DNA of 64,000 nt, taken from positions 2,418,001 through 2,482,000 of the forward strand of contig NZ_JACCKX010000001.1 of assembly GCF_013423955.1 (NCBI RefSeq), written 5' to 3'. A program made the translations under genes and the position numbers. Positions within the stretch are counted from its first letter, which is position 1, and each line of letters opens with the position of its first letter. Positions 18,295 through 27,645 of this stretch are shown one piece after another. The notes under the pieces are model-generated. The model was given only the letters and a program-made list of their open reading frames with translations, was not told the DNA's origin and made no database searches. Origin of the DNA: Ottowia beijingensis. Lineage in GTDB: Bacteria; Pseudomonadota; Gammaproteobacteria; Burkholderiales; Burkholderiaceae_C.

Positions 18295-20303
18295 ATGTTC
18301 AAAAAATCCTGATCGCCAATCGCGGCGAAATCGCCTGCCGCGTGGCAGCCACCGCGCGCCGCCTGGGCGTGAAGACCGTGGCCGTGTATTCCGACGCCGA
18401 CGCGCACGCCAAGCACGTGATGGCCTGCGACGAGGCCGTGCATGTGGGCGGCAGCACCCCCAAGGAGAGCTACCTGCAGTGGCAACGCATCATCGATGCG
18501 GCCAAGGCGACGGGTGCCGAAGCCATTCACCCCGGCTATGGCTTCCTGAGCGAGAACGAGGACTTCGCCCAGGCCTGCGTCGATGCGGGCCTGGTCTTCA
18601 TCGGCCCGCCCGCCAGCGCCATCAACGCCATGGGGCTGAAGGCCGAATCCAAGCGCCTGATGGAGGCCGCCGGCGTGCCGCTGGTGCCGGGCTACCACGG
18701 TGCCGACCAGGACCCGGCGCTGCTGCAAAGGGAAGCCGATCGGATCGGCTATCCGGTGCTCATCAAGGCCAGCGCGGGCGGCGGCGGCAAGGGCATGCGC
18801 GCAGTCGAGAAGGCCGAGGATTTCGCCGCCGCGCTGGAAAGCTGCAAGCGCGAAGCCATCAACAGCTTCGGCGACGACGCCGTGCTGGTCGAGAAATACG
18901 TGCAGCGCCCGCGCCACATCGAGATCCAGGTGTTCGGCGACGCGCAGGGCAACTATGTCTACCTGTTCGAGCGCGACTGCTCGGTGCAGCGTCGCCATCA
19001 GAAGGTGCTGGAAGAGGCGCCCGCGCCCGGCATGACGGAAGAGCTGCGCGAGCGCATGGGCCAGGCGGCGGTGGCGGCGGCGCGCGCGGTGAACTACGTG
19101 GGCGCCGGCACGGTGGAGTTCATCGTCGAGCAGCCGGGCGGCTATGACAAGCCCGAGGACATGAAGTTCTACTTCATGGAGATGAACACGCGCCTGCAGG
19201 TGGAGCACCCGGTCACCGAGGCCATCACCGGCCAGGATCTGGTGGAGTGGCAACTGCTGGTGGCCAGCGGCGAGCCGCTTCCGCTCGCGCAGGACGAGCT
19301 GCTGATCGACGGCCACGCCATCGAGGCCCGCATCTGCGCAGAGAACCCCGACAACAATTTCCTGCCGGCCACCGGCACCCTGCAGGTGTACCGCAAGCCA
19401 GCGGCAGCCAACTTCGAGTTCGACGCCGTGCGCATCGACGACGGCGTGCGCGAGGGCGATGCCATCAGCCCCTTCTACGACCCGATGATCGCCAAGCTCA
19501 TCGTCTGGGGCGCCACGCGCGAGGAGGCGCTGGGCAAGCTCGACGCGGCGCTGGCCGAGGTGGCCATCGTCGGCGTGCACTCCAACGTGCAGTTCCTGCG
19601 CCGCGTGCTGGCCGCCGATTCGTTCGCCCAGGCCCGGCTGGACACGGCGCTGATCGATCGCGAGCGCGCGCACCTGTTCAATCAGGACCCGATCGGCGTC
19701 GAGCTGGCCGTGGCCGCCGCCGTGGCGCAGACGGTGCTGGCCGAGCGCGACGCCGAAAGCCACGACCCGTTCAGCCGCGTGGACGGCTTTCGCTCGCACG
19801 GCGTGGCCTCGCGCCGCATCGACCTGGAATACCGCGGCAAGCCGGTGGTGGCCAAGCTGCGCTACCTCGACGACGGCCTGCAGCTCAAGGTGGACGACGG
19901 CGAGCGCGCGCCGATCGACTTCACGCGCCAGAGCGACGGCCGCATCGACCTGCGCTACGGCCGCCGCCGCCAGGTGGTGCGCGTGTTCCGCCTCGGCGAG
20001 GTGAGCCACATTTTCGGCACCGACGGCGCCACCAGCATCACCGAGCTGGACGTGCTGGCCCACGCCATCGAAGGCAGCGAGGGCGGGCGCCTGACGGCGC
20101 CGATGCCGGGCAAGGTGGTGTCGATCGCCGTCAACGCCGGCGACAGGGTGGCCAAGGGCCAGCCGCTGGCGGTGATGGAGGCGATGAAGATGGAGCACAC
20201 CATCGCGGCGCCTCAGGACGGCGTGGTCGAGGAGGTGCTGTACGCCCCAGGCGACCAGGTCGCCGAAGGCGCCGAGCTGCTGCGCCTGCAGGTGGCGAAC
20301 TGA
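18295..20303 (+). CDS. mccA: 3-methylcrotonyl-CoA carboxylase, biotin-containing (alpha) subunit, frame broken near start
   Basis: About 669 residues once an A is added to the run 18301-18306. Without it the gene would stop after MFKKS. The intact start would read MFKKILIANRGEIACRV. Domains are biotin carboxylase (IHPGYGFLSENEDFA; ASAGGGGKGMR, the ATP loop at about residue 160; EMNTRLQVEHPVTE; ARICAENP), a linker, and a C-terminal biotinyl domain with EAMKMEH (biotin lysine about residue 635). The enzyme uses ATP and bicarbonate to carboxylate biotin for MccB. An A-rich run directly after the start codon could in principle slip during transcription. The many similar breaks elsewhere make a sequence error more likely. 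Confidence 0.92.
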
Positions 20304-20403
20304 GCAGCCAGCCTGGAGGGCGTCGCGTGCGCCAGGGAAGGTGAGAGGATGTGTGTCCTCTCCTTGGCTTGCCCGCTGCCGCGCAGGCCGTGCCGGCGTG
20401 GCC

Positions 20404-20964
20404 CTACAGCACCGCGAAGAGCTTTTCCTTGAACTCGGGCAGGCGTTTCACGCCAGTGCGGTTGGTGGCCATGGTGTCTTCCCACCGCTGGAACACCTGC
20501 CGTAACTCGGCACTGGTTTTGCAATCCCGGATGGCTTCCATCAGCGTGAGCTGCGAATAGAGCGGGAAGATGGTGGTCAGAGTGTTGATCATGAAGTTGC
20601 GCGCCATCTCCAGCTCCTGGGGCTGCGCTCGCTGGCCGGCGGCAGGCCGAGGTCGCTCCGGGCCGGTCCGCTTGCCGGCGCCGTGGGGGCGTCGGCCGCG
20701 GCTGGCTGGGCGGGCTTGATCGCCGAGGCGACCGGTGCCCGGCACACCTCGATGAAACCCTCGTCGATCAGCGATTGCAGCATCGAGGTCACGTCCTTGC
20801 CCGTGCAGTAGTGTGAGAGATCTTCTCCGGTCCTCGATCCGTCGATGAGCAGCAGCAGCCGTCGTTCCAGCAGGGACAGTCGTGTGTTCGAGTCTCGATC
20901 ACTGACTTGCCGGCGGGCGTTTTGGCAAAGGTGAGCGAAAGCAGCTGGGGGCGATACTGTTCAT
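20404..20964 (-). pseudogene. Conserved hypothetical protein gene with three frame breaks
   Basis: Read together the pieces make about 187 residues, from MNSIAPQLLSLTFAKTP through SLLERRLLLLIDGSRTGEDL and TSMLQSLIDEGFIEV, then a Pro/Ala-rich linker, to MINTLTTIFPLYSQLTLMEA and KRLPEFKEKLFAVL. The frame breaks at the G run 20947-20951, near the GTGTGT at 20882-20887, and at GGGG 20619-20622. The middle part resembles a small winged-helix-like domain with a linker and a helical C-terminal domain. I know similar proteins only as hypothetical ones in Comamonadaceae. Two breaks are homopolymer losses. The third involves an AC/GT dinucleotide repeat, so true decay is possible here. Confidence 0.6.
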
Positions 20965-21196
20965 GGTAGTGAATAGGTAGGATTCACTGCGCGTCAACGT
21001 CGGAGAATAGGTAAACGCACATGCTGGCGCAAGACGGCTGCTTTTTCAACAGGGAAAGCGCGCATCCATGCAGGGTGGCTCCAGGCATCAGGCCGGGTGC
21101 CCGAAGCCGCCTCCTTAACACTCGGACATTCGCAGCCTGCCGGCTTGTGCCATGGGGCTAAACTGATTCCTCGGCTTTTCCTTGAAGGTTCATGTC

Positions 21197-22105
21197 ATGG
21201 CTATTCCCGCCCGCGTTCGAATCATCGATGTCGGCCCCCGCGACGGTCTGCAGAACGAGAAGCAGCCCGTGCCCGCGGCCGTCAAGATCGAACTGGTGCA
21301 CCGCCTGCAGGATGCGGGGCTGAAGGAGATCGAGGTCACCAGCTTCGTCAGCCCCAAGTGGGTGCCGCAGATGGCCGACGCGGCCGAGGTGCTGGCGGGC
21401 ATCCAGCGCCGGCCGGACGTGCGCTACAGCGTGCTGACGCCGAACATGAAGGGCTTCGAGGGCGCGGTGGCTGCGGGCGTCGACGAGATCGTGGTCTTCG
21501 GCGCCGCCAGCGAAGCCTTCAGCCAGAAGAACATCAACTGCAGCATCGCCGAGAGCATCGAGCGCTTCGCGCCCGTCGTCGAAGCGGCGCTGGCCAAGGG
21601 CATTGCCGTGCGCGGCGCCATGAGTTGCACCGTCGGCTGCCCGTACGAAGGCGACATCGCGCCCGAGAAGGTGGCCTACCTGGCCGGCCTGATGAAGGGC
21701 ATCGGCGTGCAGCGCGTGGACGTGGCCGACACCATCGGCGTCGGCACGCCGCGCCAGGTGCAGGCGGCCATCACGGCGACGCTGCAACACTTCGGCGTCG
21801 ACGCCGTGTGCGGCCACTTCCACGACACCTACGGTCAGGCGCTGGCCAACACGCTGGCGGCGCTGGAGCTGGGCGTGTGGAACTTCCAGTCCTCCGTCGC
21901 CGGCCTGGGCGGCTGCCCTTACGCCAAGGGCGCCACCGGCAACGTGGCGACGGAAGACGTGGTCTACATGCTGCACGGCATGGGCATCGACATCGGCATC
22001 GACCTCGACAAGCTGATCGACGCCGGCCAGTACATCAGCGACTTCCTTGGCCGCAAGTCGGGCTCGCGCGTGGCCACGGCCATCGTGAACAAGCGCGCGG
22101 GCTGA
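21197..22105 (+). CDS. hmgL: Hydroxymethylglutaryl-CoA lyase
   Basis: A 302-residue TIM-barrel lyase of the HMGL-like family. It cleaves HMG-CoA to acetoacetate and acetyl-CoA, the last step of leucine degradation. Visible are VRIIDVGPRDGLQNEK (metal Asp and catalytic Arg at the start of the barrel), EVTSFVSPKWVPQMADA, GCPYEGDI, VADTIGVGTP, CGHFHDTYGQALAN (two metal His) and the family signature SVAGLGGCPYAKGATGN with its catalytic Cys near residue 238. The start ATG follows an AAGG at 21185-21188. It is separated from mccA by the inverted hypothetical gene. Confidence 0.93.
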   Translation: MAIPARVRIIDVGPRDGLQNEKQPVPAAVKIELVHRLQDAGLKEIEVTSFVSPKWVPQMADAAEVLAGIQRRPDVRYSVLTPNMKGFEGAVAAGVDEIVVFGAASEAFSQKNINCSIAESIERFAPVVEAALAKGIAVRGAMSCTVGCPYEGDIAPEKVAYLAGLMKGIGVQRVDVADTIGVGTPRQVQAAITATLQHFGVDAVCGHFHDTYGQALANTLAALELGVWNFQSSVAGLGGCPYAKGATGNVATEDVVYMLHGMGIDIGIDLDKLIDAGQYISDFLGRKSGSRVATAIVNKRAG

Positions 22106-22112
22106 TCGCACC

Positions 22113-22754
22113 ATGGACTGGCACGTCTGGCTGGCCTACTTCGTCGCCTCGTGGGTGATCGCGGTGTCGCCCGGCTCGGGCGCGGTGCTGGCCATGAGCC
22201 ATGGCCTGGCCTACGGCGTGCGCGGCGCGTCGGCCACGGTGCTGGGCTTGCAGATCGGGCTGGCCTTCATCCTGCTGGTCGCGGGGGCGGGCGTGGGAGC
22301 GGTGCTGGTGGCCTCGGCCGGCGCGTTCATGGTGGTCAAGCTGCTGGGCGCGGCGTACCTGCTGTGGCTCGGCTTCAAGCAGTGGCGCGCGCCGGTCACG
22401 CTGGACGATGGCGGGGCGCAGGCCGGGCCGCCGGTGATGCGCCTGCGCCAGCGCGTCCTCACCGGGGCGCTGACCAATGCCACCAACCCCAAGGGCATCG
22501 TCTTCATGGTGGCGGTGCTGCCGCAGTTCATCGACCCGAAGCGGCCGCTGCTGCTGCAACTGCTGATCCTGCTGGTGACCACGCTGGCGGTGGACACGGT
22601 GGTGATGCACGGCTACGCGCTGCTGGCGTCGCGCCTGCGCGCGCTGCTGCGCTCGGCGCGGGCGCGGCGCACGCAGAACCGCGTGTTCGGCGGCGTGCTG
22701 ATGGGCATGGGCGCCAGCCTGCTGATGGTGGATCGCGCAGTGAAGGCGGGATAG
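22113..22754 (+). CDS. LysE-family amino-acid exporter
   Basis: A 213-residue inner-membrane protein with about six hydrophobic helices. The LysE/RhtB signature SPGSGAVLAMSHGLAYGVR is at residues 17-35. It is followed by LLGAAYLLWLGFKQWR and ALTNATNPKGIVFMVAVLPQFI, where the N..NPK motif is conserved. Such proteins export amino acids or their analogues. It starts 7 bp after hmgL and precedes the ybaK-like gene by 3 bp, so all three are likely co-transcribed. The substrate cannot be predicted. Confidence 0.88.
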   Translation: MDWHVWLAYFVASWVIAVSPGSGAVLAMSHGLAYGVRGASATVLGLQIGLAFILLVAGAGVGAVLVASAGAFMVVKLLGAAYLLWLGFKQWRAPVTLDDGGAQAGPPVMRLRQRVLTGALTNATNPKGIVFMVAVLPQFIDPKRPLLLQLLILLVTTLAVDTVVMHGYALLASRLRALLRSARARRTQNRVFGGVLMGMGASLLMVDRAVKAG

Positions 22755-22757
22755 AAC

Positions 22758-23267
22758 ATGACGGATGAAGACTTGAAGCGCCAGCCCGAGGGCGTGCAGC
22801 GCGTGGCCGCAGCGCTGAAGGCAGCCGGCCACGCGCACATGCCCCGCATGCTGGACGACGCGGCGCGTACCGCGCAACAGGCCGCCGACGCGCTGGGCAT
22901 CGACGTGGGGCAGATCGCCAAGAGCATCATCTTCCGCCGCAAGGCCGATGACGCGGCGGTGCTGGTCATCACCAGCGGCGACCGGCGCGTGGACGAGAAG
23001 AAGGTCGAGGCGCTGGTGTGCGCCGACTGCGGCGGCAAGCTGGGCCGCGCCGATGCCGAGTTCGTGAAGGCGAAGACCGGGTTCTCCATCGGCGGCGTGT
23101 CGCCGGTGGCGCATGCCGACTTGCCGGTGACGCTGATCGACCGCGAGCTGTTCCGCTTCAGCGAGATCTGGGCCGCCGCCGGGCACCCGCACGGTGTGTT
23201 CAAGCTGACGCCGGCCGATCTGGAGCACCTGACCGGCGCGCCGGTGGCGGATGTGGTGGCCTTGTGA
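22758..23267 (+). CDS. YbaK/EbsC-type aminoacyl-tRNA deacylase
   Basis: A 169-residue single-domain protein of the YbaK/ProX editing family, which removes wrongly attached amino acids from tRNA. The conserved lysine lies in GQIAKSIIFRRK (about residue 57). VLVITSGDRRVDEKKV, KTGFSIGGVSPVAHAD (the glycine-rich substrate loop with GG.SP) and IWAAAGHPHGVFKLTPADL follow. The setting is a run of short housekeeping genes. Family members differ in the amino acid they remove, so I do not assign one. Confidence 0.85.
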   Translation: MTDEDLKRQPEGVQRVAAALKAAGHAHMPRMLDDAARTAQQAADALGIDVGQIAKSIIFRRKADDAAVLVITSGDRRVDEKKVEALVCADCGGKLGRADAEFVKAKTGFSIGGVSPVAHADLPVTLIDRELFRFSEIWAAAGHPHGVFKLTPADLEHLTGAPVADVVAL

Positions 23268-23271
23268 GTGC

Positions 23272-23315
23272 TCATGATTTGATAGCTGGCAGCGCTCTCC
23301 CCTACAGCGCTGGAG
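23272..23315. repeat. Short repeat copy between ybaK-like and DUF72 genes
   Basis: The sequence TTTGATAGCTGGCAGCGCTC, a short spacer and then CAGCGCTGGAGCC is a variant of the repeat family seen at 25005-25053 and elsewhere. It fills most of the 97-bp gap in front of the DUF72 gene. Confidence 0.5.
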
Positions 23316-23364
23316 CCCTTTTTGTTCATGATTCCGAAGCCATCGTGGCATCGGTTGGGCAGTC

Positions 23365-24108
23365 ATGGAACTGCACATCGGCACCGCAGGCTGGCAGGTG
23401 ACGGCGGCGCAGCGCGATGCCTTCCCCACCGAAGGCACGCACCTGCATCGCTACGCCGCGCGCCTGGGCGCGGCCGAGATCAACAGCTCGTTCTACCGGC
23501 CGCACGCCACCGCCACCTACGCCAGGTGGCGCGCGCAGACGCCGCCGGGCTTTCGCTTTGCCGTCAAGCTGCCCAGGGCCATCACGCACCAGGCACGGTT
23601 GCGCGAGGCAGGCGAGGCGCTGCACACCTTTCTGGACCAGGTCGCCGGCCTGTCCGACCGGCTCGGCTGCCTGCTGGTGCAGCTGCCGCCCAGCCTGCGG
23701 TTCGACGCGGTCGTCGCCGACGGCTTCCTGCGCGCCTTGCGCCGCCGCCATGCGGGCGACGTGGTGCTGGAGCCGCGCCACGCCAGCTGGTTCGATGAGC
23801 AAGCCGACGCCCTGCTGGTGCAGCACCACGTGGCGCGCGTGCTGGCCGATCCGCAGCTGCACCCGCGTGGCGCCGCGCCGGGTGGCTGGCCGGGGCTGGT
23901 GTACCTGCGGCTGCACGGCACGCCACGCGTGTACACCAGCGCCTACGAACCCGGCTGGCTGCACCGGCTGGCCGAACGCATCGTGCAGGCGCGGCGCGAG
24001 ACGGCCGCGCTGTGGTGCATCTTCGACAACACCGCCGAAGGCCATGCGCTGCGCGACGCGATGGCCTTGCAGCAGGCCGTCGACGCACGGCAGGAGATGA
24101 CTTCGTGA
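23365..24108 (+). CDS. DUF72 family protein (YecE-like)
   Basis: A 247-residue TIM-barrel-like protein. It begins MELHIGTAGWQVTAAQ and has AAEINSSFYRPHATATYARW, FRFAVKLPRAITHQARL, LLVQLPPSLRFD, VVLEPRHASWFDEQ and YLRLHGTPRVYTSAY. A final IFDNTAEGHALRDAMAL segment corresponds to the usual F.N...G.A..NA motif. These are all standard DUF72 landmarks. The function is unknown. Its last codons overlap the DUF1289 gene as GTGA. Confidence 0.9.
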   Translation: MELHIGTAGWQVTAAQRDAFPTEGTHLHRYAARLGAAEINSSFYRPHATATYARWRAQTPPGFRFAVKLPRAITHQARLREAGEALHTFLDQVAGLSDRLGCLLVQLPPSLRFDAVVADGFLRALRRRHAGDVVLEPRHASWFDEQADALLVQHHVARVLADPQLHPRGAAPGGWPGLVYLRLHGTPRVYTSAYEPGWLHRLAERIVQARRETAALWCIFDNTAEGHALRDAMALQQAVDARQEMTS

Positions 24109-24341
24109 GCCGGCTCGACACCCTGGTGGCCGACGCGGCGCAGGCCCGCGCCGCGGGCGAGCCGCTGCCTTCGCCCTGCGTGCAGATTTGCCGCATCGAC
24201 GCGCGCACCGGCTGGTGCGAAGGGTGCTGGCGCCGGCTGGAAGAAATCGGCGGCTGGATGACGATGGACGAGGATGCCCGCTGGGCCGTGTGGCAGCGCA
24301 TTGCGCAGCGCCGCGCCACCGCCCCGCCAACGCGACCATGA
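24105..24341 (+). CDS. DUF1289 small cysteine-rich protein
   Basis: A 78-residue protein from a GTG start that overlaps the DUF72 stop. It contains the DUF1289 cysteine pattern SPCVQICRIDARTGWCEGCW followed by R..EI.GW at about residues 25-50. Four cysteines arranged CxxxC...CxxC may bind a metal or cluster. Its end overlaps the next ATG as ATGA. It forms a tightly packed unit with DUF72 and the DsbA-like gene. Confidence 0.85.
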   Translation: MSRLDTLVADAAQARAAGEPLPSPCVQICRIDARTGWCEGCWRRLEEIGGWMTMDEDARWAVWQRIAQRRATAPPTRP

Positions 24342-24969
24342 AACACATCGACTGTTATCTCGACTTCATATCGCCCTACGCTTATCTGGCGTTCGAGCGG
24401 TTGCCGCGCGCGCTGGAAGGGCTGAGCTACCAGGTCAGCTACCGGCCGATCCTGTTCGCCGGGCTGCTGCAGCACCACGGCCAGCTCGGGCCGGCCGAGA
24501 TTGCGCCCAAGCGCGACTGGACCTACCGCCAGGTGCTGTGGCTGGCGCGCGAGCACGGCATTGCGATGGATCTGCCGGCCGCACACCCTTCAACCCGCTG
24601 GCGCTGCTGCGCCTGGCCTGGGCCTGCGCGCGGCAGGGTGCGCCCAACCGCTACGTGTGCGAGACGATCTTCCGCCACGCGTGGCAGGGCGGCGCGGCGG
24701 CCGACGATGCGGCGCGCCTGCAGGCGCTGACCGCGCAGCTGGTTCCCACGCGCGACCCGGCCGGTGCCGAGGTGAAGCAGGCTCTGCGCGCCGCCACCGA
24801 CGCGGCGCTGGCCGCGGGCGTGTTCGGCGTGCCCACCTTCGCGGTGGATGGCCGCCTGTTCTGGGGCCTGGACGCGCTGCCCATGCTGCGCGCGCAGATC
24901 GAGGGCGATGTGCGCGTCGATGCCGTGTGGGCCGCCGCTGCAAGCGTGGCGCAAGGCGTGCGGCGCTGA
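24338..24969 (+). CDS. DsbA-family oxidoreductase, 2-hydroxychromene-2-carboxylate isomerase-like, frame broken once
   Basis: About 210 residues when a C is restored at 24586-24588. The start HIDCYLDFISPYAYLAFERL carries the D.ISPY..L motif of the HCCA isomerase/GST-kappa branch, in which Ser replaces the DsbA cysteines. RPILFAGLLQHHG and RDWTYRQVLWLAREHGIAM precede the break. FNPLALLRLAW, the FGVPTFAVDGRLFWGLDALPM block (cis-Pro of the thioredoxin fold) and a helical tail come after. Characterised relatives act on glutathione adducts or naphthalene intermediates. There are no such pathway genes nearby, so the substrate stays open. Confidence 0.8.
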
Positions 24970-25004
24970 ATGGAGGACTGTGGCCATCGCTGGTTTGCTT
25001 TTGT

Positions 25005-25053
25005 TTTGATAGCTGCTGGCGCTTGATGGACAAGCGCTGCAGGCCGATTTCAT
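25005..25053. repeat. Repeat copy TTTGATAGCTGCTGGCGC...GGCCGATTT
   Basis: A near-consensus member: TTTGATAGCTGCTGGCGCTT, a short GATGGACAAGC centre, then GCTGCAGGCCGATTT. It lies immediately upstream of the first DUF294 gene (ATG at 25060). Its right end is only about 7 bases before that start, where the Shine-Dalgarno sequence should be. Confidence 0.75.
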
Positions 25054-25059
25054 TCAAAA

Positions 25060-26877
25060 ATGCCCAACGCCTTCAACTTCGCCGCATCGCCCTTCGACAG
25101 CCTGACGCAGCAGGAGCAGCGCCTGGTGCGCAACCACGTGGACGTGGTGTACTTCCGCGCCGGCGAGGTGATCCTCGACGTCGGCACCGCGCCCACGCAC
25201 CTGTTCGTCGTCATCAAGGGCTACGTCGCCCAGTTCGATGGCGAGGAGCAGGCCGCCACCTACGGGCCCGACGACTGCTTTGACGGCCGCGGCCTGGTGG
25301 CCGGCAAGTCCAGCAGCCGCTTCGTCGCCGCCGAGGAGGTGGTGGCCTACGCGCTGGCGCACGCCACGGTGCAGGAGCTGATCGCCGCCAACGCCACGTT
25401 CGGGGCGCTGCTGTTCTCCGACATCGGCGCCAAGCTCAGCGCGGCCGGCCAGCGGCAGAGCGGCAACGAGCTGCAGGCGCTGAACATGGCGCGCGTCGAC
25501 CAGGCCTTCGTGCGGCCGGCGCACATGGTGGATGCGGCCACCGACATCGTCTCGGTGGTCAAGGTGTTCCAGCACGAGCGCACCACCAACGTGCTGGTGC
25601 AGGACGCCGCCACGCAGCCGCCGCGCCTGGGCATCTTCACCACCAATGCGCTGCAGCGCGCCATCCTGTCGGGCCGGCCGCTGGAGCAGATTCCGGTGGG
25701 CGAACTCAGCAACTGGTCGCTCATCAGCGTGCGCCCGTCCGACCAGGTGGGTGATGCGCTGGCCATCATGCTGCGCCACCACATCCACCGCGTGGTGGTG
25801 GCCGAAGGCGAACAGGTGCATGGCGTGCTGGAGGCGCTGGACGTGTTCAGCTTCCTCTCCAACCATTCGATGTTGATCACGCTGCGCATCAACGACGCGG
25901 ACAGCATCGACGAACTGGCCGAGGCGGCGGGGCAGGTCACCGGCATGATCGGCCGCCAGTTCCGCGGCGGCACGCGCGCGGGGCTGATCGCCAAGATGGT
26001 GCAGGACTTGAACGCACGCCTGTTCGACCGCGCCTGGCAGATCATCGCGCCGCCCGAGCTGGTGGCCAACGCGTGCCTGTTCGTCATGGGCAGCGAAGGG
26101 CGGGGCGAACAGCTGCTGAAGACCGACCAGGACAACGGCCTGATTCTGCGCGACGGCTACACGCCACCGGACGACCTGGCGGCCATCTGCCAGCGCTTTT
26201 CCGACACGCTGGCGCGCTTCGGCTACCCGCCGTGCCCGGGCGGCATCATGCTCAGCAACCCGGCCTGGCGCATGAGCGAGGCCGATTTCGCGCAGACCGC
26301 GCGCCGCTGGCTGGCCCTGCCCGAGCCCGACAGCCTGATGAACCTGGCCATCTTCATGGACGCGCACGCCGTCAGCGGCGACGCGCATCTGCTGGAAGGC
26401 GTGCGCGGCAGCCTGATGCAGATGGCCACCGACAACGACGCGCTGCTGGCGCGCTTTGCCAGCGCCATCGATCTGTTCAGCAGCAGCCAAGGCTGGTGGA
26501 ACCGGCTGCTGGGCGACGCGGCGCAGCAGATGAACCTGAAGAAGGAAGGCATCTTCCCGCTGGTGCACGGCGTGCGCAGCCTGGCGCTGGCAGCGCGCGT
26601 CACCGCCACCAGCACGGCCGAACGCATCGAGGCGCTGGTGCAGCGCGGCGACCTGAGCGCCCAGATGGGCCGCGAGCTGACCGAGAGCCTGCACTTCTTC
26701 ATGACGCTGCGGCTGCAGGCCGGCCTGGCCGAGCTCGACCGCCAGCAGCCGGTGAGCGGCGCGATGGACGTGAAGACGCTCAACACCTTCGAGCGCGACC
26801 TGCTGAAGGACACGCTGGACGTGGTGAAGCGCTTCAAGGTGCAGCTGCGGCACCGCTTCAAACTGGGTGCCTTGTGA
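25060..26877 (+). CDS. cNMP-binding/CBS/DUF294 nucleotidyltransferase-like protein, paralog 1
   Basis: A 605-residue multidomain regulator. Residues 1-125 form a cyclic-nucleotide-binding-like beta roll (FRAGEVILDVGTAPTHLFVVIKGYV). Residues 150-275 are a CBS pair (TTNVLVQDA; HHIHRVVVAEGEQVHGVLEALDV). The central domain (about 300-440) has the GlnD-like nucleotidyltransferase motif VMGSEGRGEQLLKTDQDNGL, with GS...E..L.TDQDN including the metal aspartates. The C-terminal DUF294_C helices end with ERDLLKDTLDVVKRFKVQLR. Proteins of this build are always found with acetate or solute:sodium symporters and DnaQ-like exonucleases, but the nucleotide substrate and target are unknown. The stop overlaps the exonuclease start (GTGA). 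A second paralog is at 38751-40596. Confidence 0.88.
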   Translation: MPNAFNFAASPFDSLTQQEQRLVRNHVDVVYFRAGEVILDVGTAPTHLFVVIKGYVAQFDGEEQAATYGPDDCFDGRGLVAGKSSSRFVAAEEVVAYALAHATVQELIAANATFGALLFSDIGAKLSAAGQRQSGNELQALNMARVDQAFVRPAHMVDAATDIVSVVKVFQHERTTNVLVQDAATQPPRLGIFTTNALQRAILSGRPLEQIPVGELSNWSLISVRPSDQVGDALAIMLRHHIHRVVVAEGEQVHGVLEALDVFSFLSNHSMLITLRINDADSIDELAEAAGQVTGMIGRQFRGGTRAGLIAKMVQDLNARLFDRAWQIIAPPELVANACLFVMGSEGRGEQLLKTDQDNGLILRDGYTPPDDLAAICQRFSDTLARFGYPPCPGGIMLSNPAWRMSEADFAQTARRWLALPEPDSLMNLAIFMDAHAVSGDAHLLEGVRGSLMQMATDNDALLARFASAIDLFSSSQGWWNRLLGDAAQQMNLKKEGIFPLVHGVRSLALAARVTATSTAERIEALVQRGDLSAQMGRELTESLHFFMTLRLQAGLAELDRQQPVSGAMDVKTLNTFERDLLKDTLDVVKRFKVQLRHRFKLGAL

Positions 26878-27518
26878 GCGGGTTGATCGACAGGCTGCGC
26901 CGCGGTTGGCAGCAGCGGCAACTGCGCGATTCCGAGTGGCGCTTTCTGGTCGACGCGCCGCCGCCCGGCGAATGGGTGGCGCTGGACTGCGAGACCACCG
27001 GCCTGAACCCGCGCAGCGACGAGATCATCGCCATCGGCGCCGTGCGCATCGTGGGCAACCGCGTGCTGACCAGCGAGCGGCTGGAGCTGCTGGTGCGGCC
27101 CGAGCACGGCGTGTCGGCCGAGAGCATCCGCGTGCACCGCCTGCGCGAGCAGGACGTGCAGGACGGCGTGCCGGCCGAGGAGGCCATGCGCCGCCTGCTG
27201 CACTTCATCGGCGCGCGGCCGCTGGTGGGCTACTACCTCGAGTTCGACGTGGCGATGATCAACCGCACGCTCAAGCGCACGCTGGGGCTGACGCTGCCGC
27301 AGGAGAAGATCGAGGTGTCGCGCCTGTACTACGACCACGTGTTCCAGCAGCTGCCGCCGCACAAGCAGCAGGAGAACACCGAGATCGACCTGCGCTTTGC
27401 CACCATCATGGATGCCCTGGGCCTGCCCACGCGCGAGGCCCACGATGCGCTGAACGACGCGGTGATGGCGGCGCTGGCCTTCATCAAGCTGCGGGTGTTG
27501 CGGGGTGAGGCGGGTTGA
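26874..27518 (+). CDS. DnaQ-like 3'-5' exonuclease (DEDDh)
   Basis: A 214-residue exonuclease domain protein from a GTG start overlapping the DUF294 stop. Exo I is [17 protein letters not shown] (D..E), Exo II is LVGYYLEFDVAMINRTL (D) and Exo III is HDALNDAVMAALAF (H....D). The four acidic residues plus His are complete, so it should be active. It is longer at the N-terminus (LIDRLRRGWQQRQLR) than polymerase III epsilon domains and has no polymerase-binding tail. It is coupled to the DUF294 gene and probably works with it in the acetate island. It may trim DNA or RNA, or hydrolyse a small nucleotide made or bound by its partner. Confidence 0.88.
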   Translation: MSGLIDRLRRGWQQRQLRDSEWRFLVDAPPPGEWVALDCETTGLNPRSDEIIAIGAVRIVGNRVLTSERLELLVRPEHGVSAESIRVHRLREQDVQDGVPAEEAMRRLLHFIGARPLVGYYLEFDVAMINRTLKRTLGLTLPQEKIEVSRLYYDHVFQQLPPHKQQENTEIDLRFATIMDALGLPTREAHDALNDAVMAALAFIKLRVLRGEAG

Positions 27519-27528
27519 TTCGGTTGCT

Positions 27529-27578
27529 ATGTTGTTAATAGCTGCTTGCGCTTGCTGGGCGGGCGCTAGAGCTTGAAA
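27529..27578. repeat. Repeat copy, AATAGCTGCTTGCGCTTG variant
   Basis: A further copy (GCTATGTTGTTAATAGCTGC, then TTGCGCTTGC and GCGGGCGCTAGAGCTTGAAA). It sits between the exonuclease stop and the terminator at 27587-27615. Confidence 0.6.
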
Positions 27579-27586
27579 TGACCATG

Positions 27587-27615
27587 AAAAAGCCGGACCC
27601 GAAGGTCCGGCTTTT
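27587..27615. terminator. Bidirectional rho-independent terminator
   Basis: AAAAAGCCGGACC, then a CGAA-type loop, then GGTCCGGCTTTT. A nine-base G/C-rich stem is flanked by A and T runs, so it can act on both strands. It separates the plus-strand DUF294-exonuclease pair (ending 27518) from the minus-strand symporter gene (ending 27646). Confidence 0.9.
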
Positions 27616-27645
27616 GCTTGCAGCGGCGGCCGAAGCCGCACGGCA

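Noticed and set aside
18295-18310. Programmed frameshift or slippage at the A run after the mccA start
   Set aside because: Possible in principle, but about thirty other homopolymer losses in unrelated genes make a sequence error far more likely.
17307-20198. A 963-codon open frame on the minus strand opposite mccA and the DUF4126 gene
   Set aside because: Antisense shadow with no domain. mccA and the DUF4126 gene on the plus strand show clear family motifs.
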